Of a stretch of 64,000 nt of DNA, positions 21,998-33,511 are shown in pieces. The DNA lies in contig NC_057762.1 of NCBI RefSeq assembly GCF_010389155.1, forward strand, positions 31,990,055-32,054,054, in the 5' to 3' direction. Source of the DNA: Erigeron canadensis (taxonomy: Eukaryota > Streptophyta > Magnoliopsida > Asterales > Asteraceae). The translations under genes and the position numbers were made by a program. The notes below the pieces were generated by a model, which searched no databases, was not told where the DNA came from, and was given only the letters and a program-made list of their open reading frames with translations. Positions within the stretch are counted from its first letter, which is position 1, and each line of letters starts with the position of its first letter.

Positions 21998-22362
21998 CAG
22001 TGAGAACACTTTTAAAATAAGAACGATGACAACACTTAAAAACATCATTTTGATGCATTAAAACTCCATAAAAGTAACATAGTGTATAACTAATTATCAT
22101 TATCTAAGTGTTTAACAACACGTTGATACGTCAAAATCAAAAAAATCACGTTTTTTGTTAGATGCATCATTTTGATTAATATGCATCCAAGATGGATGCA
22201 CAAAACAAAAACATGATTTTCTCAATTTTGACAAGCCAATGTGTTGTTAAACACTTAAATAATGATAATTAGTTATACACTATGTTAGTTTATGGACTTT
22301 TAATGCATCAAAATGTAGTTTTTAAGTGTTCTCACCGGTTCTTATTTTAAGACTGTTCTTAT
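21998..22362. mobile_element. Long-TIR MITE with AAAATAAGAAC ends
   Basis: The two halves are inverted copies over roughly 150 bp. The left half has AAAATAAGAAC, ACAACACTTAAAAAC, ATTTTGATGCATTAAAA, ATAGTGTATAACTAATTATC and AAGTGTTTAACAACAC, and the right half carries the same words complemented in reverse order. Terminal GTGAGAACACTT motifs are present on both sides. It has no coding capacity. Long inverted arms suggest a Mutator-like MITE, but no 9-bp duplication was confirmed. Confidence 0.75.
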
Positions 22363-22526
22363 TTGATTGTCTTCTATGAGTCAGTATATGACAGTTCAAA
22401 ATTATCTTTAAAGATTATTTTTAGATAAATTCTCATTGTCAAGACCTTAAGGGATATATTTTATACAACATTTTATTGCGTTTCATTTATAGTCGTCAAA
22501 GGCTATATCTAGCCAAATTCTTGTTA

Positions 22527-23507
22527 GGCCGGTCCTTATAATCCGTCCTTGTGAGTGTCTTCACACAATGGGACGTAGGACACCATTGTCACCGAACGTC
22601 CGAAATGGTCGTCTTCAAGCAAGAGTCCTCGTGAGGACTAGGAGGGACGCAGAAAAGTGGGTCAGCGAAGAGGATTTTTTTGTTTTATGCCTAACGGTTA
22701 CTTTTAAAATTTTATCTATTTAAACCCTATTATTTTACAACAATCAATCAACAACAAAAAATTATTTCAACTCATTTCTTCAAACCATTCAATTTCAAAC
22801 TCATTTTTATCCTACTCAAACCATTCAATTTCAAAATGGCAAGACAAGTGTGGACTACATCCGAAGATCTTTTGTTATGCAGGTGTTGGATACAAGATTG
22901 TGAAATGGTTAACCCAACAACCCAAAAAACTGCTTGGACCAACATAACTAAAAGCTTCAACATGCGCACCACTGAAAGTCCACGGACTGTATCTCAACTA
23001 CTAGGTCACTTCAATAAAATTTACAATGAATGTAAGCAGTTTTAGGCCATTCAAACGAGGTTGAATGCACAGATTCATTCTGATGAGTTGCTCTATGCAA
23101 CGACGCTTCGGGAGTCAAATACCCGCAACACGATAAGTGGTGGGGAGATGAACGCGCTTACCGTGGCTTAGGGAAAATGTTAATTAAAGATGATTAATAT
23201 GAAGAGTAATTTTAATGATTATGTATTTCATATTTTTTTTTATCAAGTACTATGTTTTTTTAATTTTGTGTTATCTTTTATTTTTAAGTAATGTAATTTG
23301 TTTGTTTAATAATAAAATGTGTTTTTTTTTATTATATTTGAATGATGTTTTGTTAATTAAAAAAATATAAAAGAATTGATGATGTTGCGAAGAAGTCCTG
23401 AAGGACCTTATTTTATAGGCAGAGAGAGTCCTGGGGAGTCCTGAGGGGAGTCTTGCTGACATGGCAGTCAGGACTCCCGAGAACTCTCCTCCTTATAATG
23501 AGAGGCC
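22527..23507. mobile_element. PIF/Harbinger-derived element with TTA TSD
   Basis: The element begins GGCCGGTCCTTATAATC and ends in inverted ATTATAAGGAGGAG-like and GAGAGGCC text. It is flanked on both sides by TTA (22524-22526 and 23508-23510), the three-base duplication typical of PIF/Harbinger. Palindromic GAGTCCT words fill both ends. The interior carries a Myb-like ORF remnant but no DDE transposase, so it is a non-autonomous deletion derivative of 981 bp. Confidence 0.75.
22836..23045 (+). pseudogene. Myb/SANT-like ORF1 remnant of a PIF/Harbinger element
   Basis: A frame of 69 residues starts MARQVWTTSEDLLLCRCWI and contains WTNITKSFNM and QLLGHFNKIYNECKQF. It resembles the Myb/SANT-like DNA-binding protein encoded by PIF/Harbinger elements, which normally cooperates with the transposase. 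TAG at 23043 interrupts a frame that continues for about 40 further codons (AIQTRLNAQIHSDELLYATT), so the stop looks premature. Normal ORF1 proteins are several times longer. This is a truncated relic. Confidence 0.6.
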
Positions 23508-23659
23508 TTACATTAGTGTATAGTTTGTCATCATTGATATCAATCTTTTCTTAAAAAAGTAATCCGGAAACTTTCGTCCCGGTATTACAATTAAACATCT
23601 ATCGACTCATCTGTATGAGCCATATGATGCCAGTACAATACCTTCGTCTTAATTCCATA

Positions 23660-25300
23660 TGATTTGGGCATCCTAAAGGATCAAACTCACGTCTTTATTA
23701 CTTCACATGTAACGCGCACCTTACAGGAATTGTTTATTTTGTGTGAAGCGGAGATCGAATTTGGAACTTTAAGGTCACCAAGTGCTTCTCTTACTATTAA
23801 GCCAACTAAAACGATTAGAAAATTGGTTTTGACGGGCTCATTGAAAATAGACTGTCCTTGGCACAATTCCAGCCAATTTGTATCTAATATTGCAATATGA
23901 ATTCAGCTTGGTTAAGATTAATCTTATGATCCAATATTTAATAGTTTGATTGCAAGACCCACATGTCTGGCAGGGACGAAAGTTAGCCTTGGTGATCCGA
24001 TGGTGCCAAGTTGAAGGGCCATCGCTCAACGGATAACCCATTTGCTTCCAGACATCCATCAACAAGATAGAGCAATATATGTGGAATTAATTAGTAACAC
24101 CATGTTGATAAGCTGGAAAATGGAAATAACATGTTATATTAGAAATTAAATATAAAAAAAAAAAACATAACCAAATGTTTCCATCCTAGTTACTCGTTAA
24201 AAATAAGATACTGTATATATTAAACTAAAACATATATATTACCAAATACTGTAAAAGAAGGCTAATGTTGTCATGTTGGATCAAATGGGAAAACTCTTTG
24301 TCTTTGGAGTCAAAGGTTAACACTGTGCCGATCCTTACTTCCTGTAGGTTGGGGCCTTTTCCTGAAAGCAAGATTTACCTTTGGTAGTCTGGTAGGGGTA
24401 AGGTTAACCACATCTCACCTCTCCAAACACCATCAAAGACGTTATAGAGTTCCATACCCCGTGAAAGTTGGTATTTGGTGTTACTTATATGTCACCAAGT
24501 CCATAGAGGTACACTGGATACAAGTACTTAGGCTATTCAGAGTGAGTCGAACTCAGCTTTGGCACCGCCCGAATAAGCCTCGGAACGCCATGAAACATGG
24601 CCCAAGGGGAATTTTGAGTTAAAAAAAGGGCGAGCCCTGCATGTATTAGGCTTGTGTGTGTATATATATATATAGTAACAATAAAACGCTCCAATAAATG
24701 GATTGTATAAAATCATATTTTTATTAATATTACCATCCTGAGAGCGATTCAATGTATGACAGTATAAGTAAGACGTCGATTCCATTAATCAGTCATATTC
24801 TAGCTTTATGTATAATTTACATCATTTTGCTGCAGAATTTTAATTTTTCCTTGTATCTAACATAGTTTAAAATATCAGGAAAAAAAAAAATCTATATAAT
24901 TGTGAATTTTGAGTTGGACTCGGCACATCTTAAATTATTTGTTTCCCAAGCTCAAACACGGATCATGAAGGCTTGTATCAAGCCATCGAGCCAAGCTCGA
25001 ACTTAACATATACTCGTAAATTTGTAAGAATTGCCAAGGCGCTTTCCATGTATGTTTGTTGTATGTGAATCTATCAACACACTACAGATTATGAGTTGGT
25101 TTAGCTGCTTCAACATAACAAGGTTTTCCTTATCCAAAACACATATTACGCGGAAGTTGCCTTCACAGAGTCTTGGAGTGATGTTAAAGAACGTACTTTA
25201 GCCATAACTAATATTGTCATCTAGTAGTCCCTCTCGTTGTAATATAAAGAGTTTGGGTACCTATTCTAGAGAAACATTGCTAGAGAGCTTGAAGGCTTCA
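23660..25300. pseudogene. Scrambled partial copy of the F-box locus
   Basis: Three pieces match the intact F-box locus. About 23840-24440 matches its 3' flank. About 24685-24795 matches the coding part for LLIHRSQGHNMMLYNPFTGAF, where the copy reads MILYNPFIGAF on the minus strand. About 25060-25190 matches the C-terminal coding part near 20170-20270. The last two are in the wrong relative order for one minus-strand gene, so the copy is rearranged or derives from two events. It is not translatable. Confidence 0.65.
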
Positions 25301-25315
25301 GCTACATACAATTAA

Positions 25316-28300
25316 CTAATCACCCCAAATGAACTGAAAAATATTTCTGCTAGCGACTCCACTGATTGCATTGTTGCTTTCCTTCTTAAGGAGTTCCTCT
25401 TGTGCACATTTGTCACCATCCTTGAAACCAAATTTGCGAAAATCAAGTCAAAATCACAAGAGACCTCAATGTATTGGCACAAGAAGAAGTATTATATATT
25501 AGTTTGTTCGGGATAAACTTTCATCTCTAAAGACCAAGAGTTTAAAATTTGAAAGAAAATATAGTCTAAAAGAAACGAATCAAAAGTCGCCCATAGTGTC
25601 CTTTTTAAGCACAGAACCTCCAAAATTATTTCATTGAATAGATATATTCTTTGATATTTATAATAAACTTTTCAATCATCTTTCACAATTATTGTTTTAA
25701 AAGTTTATTGTTTTGGACAGTATTTCAGGTCAATCCATTCCGGCTTGTTTGATCCACAGCAAAATACAACCCATTTTGACCTATTACCTAACCCTTCCTT
25801 TTTGGCACCTCTATTAAGCAGGATGTATGGTGTAGAAAACTTGGATTGTAGGACAGTAGGAGACCAGACCACTTATAATATTGTTTCAATGGTTATTTCG
25901 TGAAGAAGAAAAAAAGAAGTCAATATGATGGTCCTTTTTGCATTTTAACAAGTACAATAATTAGTTCTCAAGGTGACTGCGACTACAAAACTCATTCATT
26001 CTTTTAAATAGTGACATAACACAGGATTCAACAAGCATACACCCATCCCCTGATCCTAGAGGTAATACTTATAAGTTATGACCAGCTTACCGGTAAATGT
26101 GCCTTTCTGTTTTTTGTTTAATTTTTCTTTTCTGATCACAAATGGATCAAATATGTTAAATCTATAGAATTTGACTAAACGGAGACAAGCCAAATGGGTT
26201 GAGCTAAGAAAATTGACTGAAAGTTATCGATTGTAAAAATACCTACTACATCCTTTCTTTAAACTATAAATGTTTTTTCAGTAACAGAGTCTTACTAATC
26301 ATAGGTAACACATTAAGTACGTATAAGAAAATTTGATAAAAATGGTCTGTGAAGTGTGAACCGACCAAATCTGATCTGTATTGACATGCACTATATAATT
26401 ACCCGGTTTTGACCCATTATATGACCCCTATATCTTGCCACCTCTACCTTATTCCATCCTTCAGCAATGAAAACAAGAATTACTCGTATATTATACGACA
26501 CTACTTAATATGAAATACACTGATGCGAATATGTTCACAGAATAAATAAAACTCACAAGACGCGAGTAGGCAGAAGCAAGTGATAAAACAGTTGGGTATA
26601 AATCCAGGACAGCGATGGCAACATCCTCAGTCACCTGCGGAACCTGTAAGGCAAACTTAGATGAGCCTTCTAGCTGAGGTGGCAATTTTAAGCAATTCAA
26701 TTATGAATGAGTTGATTTGGGTTATCCTTTATAGCAGATATGGGTCAAACCAAAAACTTAAGCTAAACTGGGAACAGGTCAACCTTGTCCAATTCTATGT
26801 TAATGCATAAAACCTCCTAAATCAGTTTCTTTAACAATTTAGATTATTGATGTTTTTATGATCAAAACTTAAAACCATAGTAATATAAAAAAAATGCATA
26901 AAGGGTTTGCAGAAATGCAGGTCAACCATACCTAGCCTGACCCGTTTCCATCAGTACTAAAAGTAATATGTTTCAACCCAGACCCATGTTAATCCTTTAC
27001 CCAACCTGTCAATCTGGAGTCCACTACTTCTAGAGAACAGCGAATAAATAAAAGATCCTTCTGCAAAAATATAAATGACTCGTACCTGCATGAGTTGGGT
27101 AGCCAATACATCACTGACCGTCATCTTGTCTAACTCTTGGCACCTCTCTATAAATTGATCAAAAGGAGGACAGATTGAGAAATCTTGACGTTCAGCCTCA
27201 TTGCCAAGAGATGTGTAGTATTGAATTATTGATTGCGTAAGATGGCCGTATTTTCGCAGTGTATCTCCTAATCCACTTGTTCTCTGCACATCAAATCCCT
27301 CCAGAATTTCGGTCGTCATACAACTACAAACAAATAGAGTTATTGATATACAAAAATCAACAAAAAAGAAAACATTCAAAATTGTTCCATTTTGATTACT
27401 TAAAAGTTAAACGGCTTACGAGGAGAAACGGTAATCATTCGATAAAAGTACACAAAAACAGAGATACACACTTACGCTGTTTTAATACTTTCAGCACTTT
27501 CACAAGCATTTGGATCACCTTCCACTAGATATATCAGCCTTTTGAGTCCAGACCTCTTGATGAAAAACAAGGACCAAAAGAGCATTTCATTAGAAACTAG
27601 CAACTACTGTTGAATCAAGTTATAAGACAAACTAATGCTAGCTCACTAAGTTAAAACATAAACTTATAATATAAACATGCATAGAAATATTTTTCAATGA
27701 ACTGGCGGGGCTTTAACCATTAGATATTTGGAAAAAGAACCAAAATCGATCCAATTTAAAGTAAATGGGTCTACATTCTCACTTCTAGGAAAAATGTAAC
27801 AAGGTGATCAGAAAACCTCACCAGGATCCGCACTTTCTGCTCTCGGTAACGGTTATCCCTAATAGAAGATCTCAGATCATCAACATTCTTCCTCTCAACA
27901 ATAAAATCAAGAACATATTCACTCCCAAGATGCTTATGACGAGCTATCCAAATGCCATCTCCAACAGGTAAGCGCCGCACCTATGAAAATTGAAAAATTA
28001 AAATCTGATAACTTATATTAGGCAAGACAGAGACATTCACAATTAGCGATGGCAATTTGAAGTTAATCCTATTTACATATGATTGGGTCTTTTAGGTATG
28101 TTTTATATCTAACAGGTACAAAAAAATATTTTTTTTTAAATTACCATATAAGAATGCAGACAAATGGATCAAAACAAAAGGATTAGATTAAATAAAAAAT
28201 GGGTTATATGGTTCACCTCTATTGGTATTTTAAAATGGAGTTGAACATGCTCAAGAAGTTTTCTAGACTTTGACCTGAAAATTACAAAGCATGGAATTAA

Positions 28301-31300
28301 TACTTGATCAGTTATAAAGTTAGAAATCTTCATGATACATAGGATACATGATCAGCATATATAATAAGACTATGTTTAAGTTTTATTAAACGTCAAAGAT
28401 AACTCAGTTGAAGGTACTCACGCCTTGGTGAATTTTTCTCGGTCATCCAATATCAAAACCACTTCATATGTATCCTCGAACCGGTCCCCAAATGTCAAAG
28501 GTGGCATTGAAAAAACATTTGATTTAGCTTCAAGATCATTCCTACCTCGCTTACGCACATTGTGATCCTTTGACATCATAAACAAAAGATTCGTGATCCA
28601 TGTTATGGTTTCTATATACAAACATCTCTAGACAAAAAATTCAAAAGAATAAATGCAGGAAATAGAAATGTACCTTTAATTTATCTTGTAACAATATTGT
28701 ACTTCTTTCTTTTTTTTCTTAGAATAGCAACTTACTTTCATATTTGAAACTGGTGATGTGACACCAGTCCCTGCTTTATATTAAAGGCACTATCCACTGA
28801 TACTACAATTGTAACATAGAATAGAACCTAAGAAAACTAATCATGATACATGACACAAAGCAGGGGAAACAGGTGTGACTCCATCAATTTCAAATTATGA
28901 GTGAAATTATGATGGTATGTTGCTTTGAGAAGAAAAACAAAAATGAAAGCACATCCTTGTTACAAGAAAAACTTAAAAAGTATGTTGCCATCATAGAAAA
29001 TAAAATGAAAGGTTTATAAAATTAATTCATGAAACAAAATAACAATATCTGTGAAAAGGGCTTAACACTCACATTCAACGAACAAGGTCTCATTGATGTA
29101 CTTGGAATATCGGATCCCGGTTCATAAGCCAAACTCGTTTTTTCACGTATAAAATGATGAGAGTCTCCTGGATATTAAAGGAAGAATAAGTGTCAAACAG
29201 TCAAACTATTAAGGGTTCCAATTATTTACTCTTAAAAAAGCGTATTAGTACCATCTATATGCATAGAAGTTGATGATGAATGATGTCTGACTTCTGGAAC
29301 ATTCGGAGACTCCAAAGGTGAGTTGTAAACTTCAACCTCCCGAAGACGACATAAAACAGATAGCCAAAGTGAAGAAATTTCTTCATCTGGTGATGATTTT
29401 TTAACCTCTGTAAAAGCACGAATAACTTGTTCTTTGGAGTATCCCATGCGCACAAGCTGCAGAAAATAAAAAGCAGCGCATGCAAATGTTGAACTACAAA
29501 TATAGAGAATGAAAAAGAACAATCAAAGAAAGGGATTTATTACTTTCAGGGATGGATAAAAAGAGGACTGGCAATACTAGACAACAGAGATAGCAAAATG
29601 GGCAAGTTGGGTAACGGGTCAAAAGTCAACATGTGGCGATAAGGTTGGCCCAAAGCTCCTTTTGCAATTTTTCCCCATTATAAATTTCTTTTATTAGTTA
29701 GGGTGTCAAATATGATTAGTAATGTTAAATTATGTATTAATAGCATATATCTTCAGTAAGATGATTTAGGAGGTTTATGCATTAACACAACGCTTCCTGG
29801 CACCATTCAACCCATTTGACTTGTCTCCTTTTATTAGAAGTAATAATAAAATAATAGTAATACAACTCGGATAAACACATTTAAAGATAAACAGGTCAAT
29901 ATTGTAACCTCCACTAGACAGTATACCTTATCAAGAGTATCAGGAGGAATATCGACTGATTTTTTCAGACGTTTTGAAGAAACTTTCTGAGGTGGTCCAT
30001 CTTTAACCAACTTGGCTTGAGTGCACACTGAATCATTCATTTTGATTTGGTTTGAATCTGAAGTTTTATTGATTGTATGAAGAGCCTCTGTAGAATCAAC
30101 CAATCCAGATCTTGATAGACAATCACGGGCAGCTTCTTTTCCTTGCTCGGTCAGCATGTACCTAATTGTATCATTCCATAAGTAATGGAAAAATGTTCAT
30201 TATAAACTATTATCCTTGACCCTGAGATGCTATAACACCAACTGGTGTTCAATATGAAAAGAAAATCACAAATTACCCAATCTGAACATGCTCTCTCTAT
30301 ATACAAATGGAAAATATAAAGATAGCAGTAGACAGTAAAGGTAAAAAAAAATGAGCATGTGAGGAGTGACTCAGGTCACAACAGCTAGCTTTTGGTACTT
30401 TAAGAGACAGGTTGGTTCAATCGGATCGTTTTTGTCCAAAATTCCTGACTTTTTATTATTAAAAGCGTGTCAAATTCAGTAACAGAACTTTTGATCTAGA
30501 AGGTTTTGTGCATCAAAAATGCACCTAAGACCGACTTTTGACCCGTTTAATACATAACCCGAATCAACTATAAGTAAATGCGACCTCTCGTAAACTTAAA
30601 ATTAAACCCAAAAATGAAATTACTTTGCCGGGCAGCTAGATTTAACGGCCAGCCCTTTGTCTATCAGCTTTTTCATGCAACTCCATCCACTGTACCAATC
30701 CCTGCCTGAGCTGACTCCAAACTGGCCTGCTTTCCCCTTTCCTATTTCCGGCCTGTAAGCATCAAATAACAAACCTAGAAACCACATATAATTTAGGTAA
30801 TCGAAAGTTAATAATAGTAACTACATACATTATAGGTGACCGAGACAGGCCACTTGCTTCAGCAGCATCAATTAGTTCTTGTTTTCGCATAAACTCGCTT
30901 CCATTAGCCATTTCTCTAATATCAAAACATTTACCCCTCAAGACTGATGTAGTTAACGAAGATACACAAGAGGAAAAGTATATATAATGTTTACCTATAG
31001 AGAGTGATCAATAAAGCATAAGCCACGGAATTCTTTTGAGGCATATATGGCTTGTTTCCCTTGTTTTTTTCAACTATACATACAGATTATAAACAATGAA
31101 GAAAGTGATGGCAAGGTAACTAAAGAAATTACAAATCCACAGAAAATCACCCCTTGGTATCGTCTCCTCATTCTCAGCGGTGTCAATAAAGAAATCTTTC
31201 ATGAGCTTCAAAATCCACTTTCCAACACCTCTGATACAACAGATTGAAATGCTTCAATAAGTACAAACACAATAGAAGGTTGTAATTGTCAAAAACTATT

Positions 31301-32445
31301 TCAGATGTGCAATTCCTAGTCAGGAGTCCAAGACCTTAGTGATGAGACAAAGATACAACTTCTTCAATTAAATAGTCATCATATACAATAAGCAACTCAA
31401 ATCCGTTTTTTACAATAAAAAACGCAAAATCCATTATGATTACTTAGTGATAGCTTAATGCAAATTTATGATTAACTTCCAGAATAGCAGTAATTAGGAC
31501 AAGCTAGTAAATTAGTGGCATGAAACTACTTAATAATGTGACTAATAAGATCTTAAAAACTCCTTCATTGAGGACATTAAAAAAGGCTAATATTGCTTGT
31601 AGAAAATGAATGTCGTTTTACCATGAGACCTAGACAAGTTTCTGTGACTTATTTACAAATGTTAAGTACTTAAGTGTGAAGGTGATTCCATATTGTGGTC
31701 CCCTATCATTGCATGATTATCATCTAATCAAATATGTATGTACTCGCTTGTTCCTAGTTCTAGCACAATAATACTAACAAATACTACTCTAAAAAGTAAA
31801 AATACACATATCTATAGACTGTAACCCACCCAAATATTCAACTTTTCCAATTACGGTAGCAATTTATTGTCACCACTAAGTGTAAGTATCAGGCTTCAAT
31901 TGTACCAATTCCGCCTAACAAACACCAAATATTGAAAAAGCCCTTAAATTTCTTTTAATCACAAGACTTATCCTATAACAAGCTCGTCTTTAAGTCGAAA
32001 ATTGGTTAAAGTCCACAAAATTCTTACTTGCATAGCCTAAAAATCAATTTCAACACAGGGGTTTTAACAAATGAAAAACCTAAATCAAAAAAGTTCCCTA
32101 CCTGATAACTTAGGTGACCTCCACATACGTTACACCTATAAAAATATAACCGAAAACAACCAACACTTTCAACTTAAACAATAAAGCTCCTAACTTTATA
32201 TTCACAAGACAAACATACATACAAAAATATCAAAACTGTAAAAAGGTAAATAATATTTACTTGACATTGGAGAAATCTTTAAGAGTTTTAATAGGGGCTT
32301 TGGAACCGCAAACATTTGAAATCGCTTTCGATATCATCTTGGCATTCTGATCAGAAATCCCTTTGGGCGTATTCATCATTTCTTTTTGCTTATTCATCAT
32401 GAATTCCACTAGCTCCCCATTTTCAGGACACACTATTCTATCCAT
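25316..32445 (-). CDS. MUS81: MUS81 structure-specific endonuclease, 15 exons
   Basis: Catalytic subunit of the MUS81-EME1 nuclease that cuts branched recombination and replication intermediates in the nucleus. Exons (5' to 3'): 32445-32261, 31230-31151, 31073-30995, 30915-30829, 30752-30624, 30161-29927, 29456-29252, 29167-29073, 28567-28422, 28274-28217, 27980-27822, 27555-27476, 27323-27086, 26643-26557, 25420-25316. All introns are GT-AG and phases agree; the sum is 1968 nt, 655 residues plus stop, close to the known plant length. An N-terminal HhH-like region (TPKGIS, KTLKDFSNVKGVGKW) precedes a winged-helix-like part (EFMRKQELIDAAEASG). The ERCC4 nuclease has DDREKF (about 406), VGDGIW (about 439) and VERKNVDD (about 461-468), so the catalytic residues are present. 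TAA two codons upstream supports the start. Splicing is inferred, and the exon 9 acceptor lacks a good pyrimidine tract. Confidence 0.95.
25421..26556. repeat. MUS81 last intron with GGGTCAAA/TTTGACCC repeat relics
   Basis: The final MUS81 intron holds TTTTGACCTATTACC (about 25779), GGTTTTGACCCATTATATGA (26405) and GCCACCTCTA (about 26439), with TGGCACCTCTA near 25803. These words mark common plant hAT-type MITEs ending in TAGAGGTGGC. Related pieces are in other MUS81 introns near 26740-27000, 29575-29800 and 30530. No complete pair of ends was found. Confidence 0.4.
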
Positions 32446-32785
32446 TTTTTAAAAAATTGATTTAGGGTTTTGAAATTGGGATTCTTGATCTATGGCAATT
32501 TTTTATCCATCTGGGTTTGAATAGTTACAGTGAAACCGAATTTACCCAGATGGGTTATGAATTTATTTTCAACTGTTTTTATTTAATTTGTGAAGAAGAT
32601 GAAGAATCACAAAACACTCCCGCGTCTGAGTTAAAAGTTTGTGTTTGAAATTGTGAATTGAAGGAAAAGTCTGTGTGTGATTTTGTAGTTTTTACACTTT
32701 TACCCCTTGGGTTTTCTTTAAGGTGGCATTATCGGACGATCCTATAACCAAGAAGGCAAGAACTCGTTGTGTTTTAACAAAAGAA

Positions 32786-33511
32786 CTAGTATTTTTACCC
32801 GGGCGTTGCCCCGGGAGAAAAACATAACTCTAGTGATAAAAGTTACAAAAACATTAAGCCGAAAAACAAAATTTGCGTGACAAAAATTAAGAAAATAAAA
32901 GTTGTAGTTCAAAGTAAAGAAAATGAAACTTTGGTAATAAAATTTAGAAATCAAAAGTTATATCGTAAAAGAAAATAAAAGAAAACTTTCAGAGGAAAGT
33001 TTAAAAACAAAGTTATATGAAAAAGAGTACAAAAGTTAATAAACTTTATACCTAAAAACAAAGTTTGTATGTTGAAAGTTTAAAAAGCAAGAGCTATGTG
33101 ACGAAAGGTAAAAGGGGAAATGTAAAAAAAAAAAAAAAAAAAATTGGTGGAAAGTTTAAAAAGTAAAAGTTATGTAGTAAAAAAAAGGAAAATAAGGGTC
33201 GTTAAGTCCGTCACCTAACAGTCGTTAGGTCTGTTACCTAACCGTTGTTAAGTCCGTTAATTATGTTGGATACTTTAAAGGCTTGTACCTTATGCTAAAG
33301 GGGGAGTACTTTTAGCTACAGTAAAAAAAAGAAAATAAGGGTCGTTAAGTCCGTCACCTAACAGTCGTTAAGTCTGTTATCTAACCGTCATTAAGTTCGT
33401 TAATTATGTTGAATGCTTTAAAGGTTTGTACCTTATGCTAAAGGGGGAGTACTTTTAGCTACAGTAACTCCCCCTCACATTCCAACTTTAGTTTTTAGTA
33501 TATATACTAGA
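32786..33511 (-). mobile_element. Helitron-like element A
   Basis: Reading the minus strand, the 3' end is a strong hairpin CCCGGGGCAACGCCCGGG followed by TAAAAATACTAGT, with CTAG at 32786-32789. The 5' end is TCTAGTATATATACTAAAAA near 33511. It is about 0.7 kb with no protein, and contains a tandem duplication (33184-33466). It lies about 0.3 kb upstream of the MUS81 start codon and so could affect its promoter. Confidence 0.7.
33184..33466. repeat. Two tandem units of about 142 bp
   Basis: Each unit runs from GAAAATAAGGGTCGTTAAGT through CTAACAGTCGTTA, TTAATTATGTTG, TTGTACCTTATGC to GGGGGAGTACTTTTAGCTAC. Within a unit, GTCGTTAAGTCYGT recurs three times. The units differ by several substitutions. 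Confidence 0.8.
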
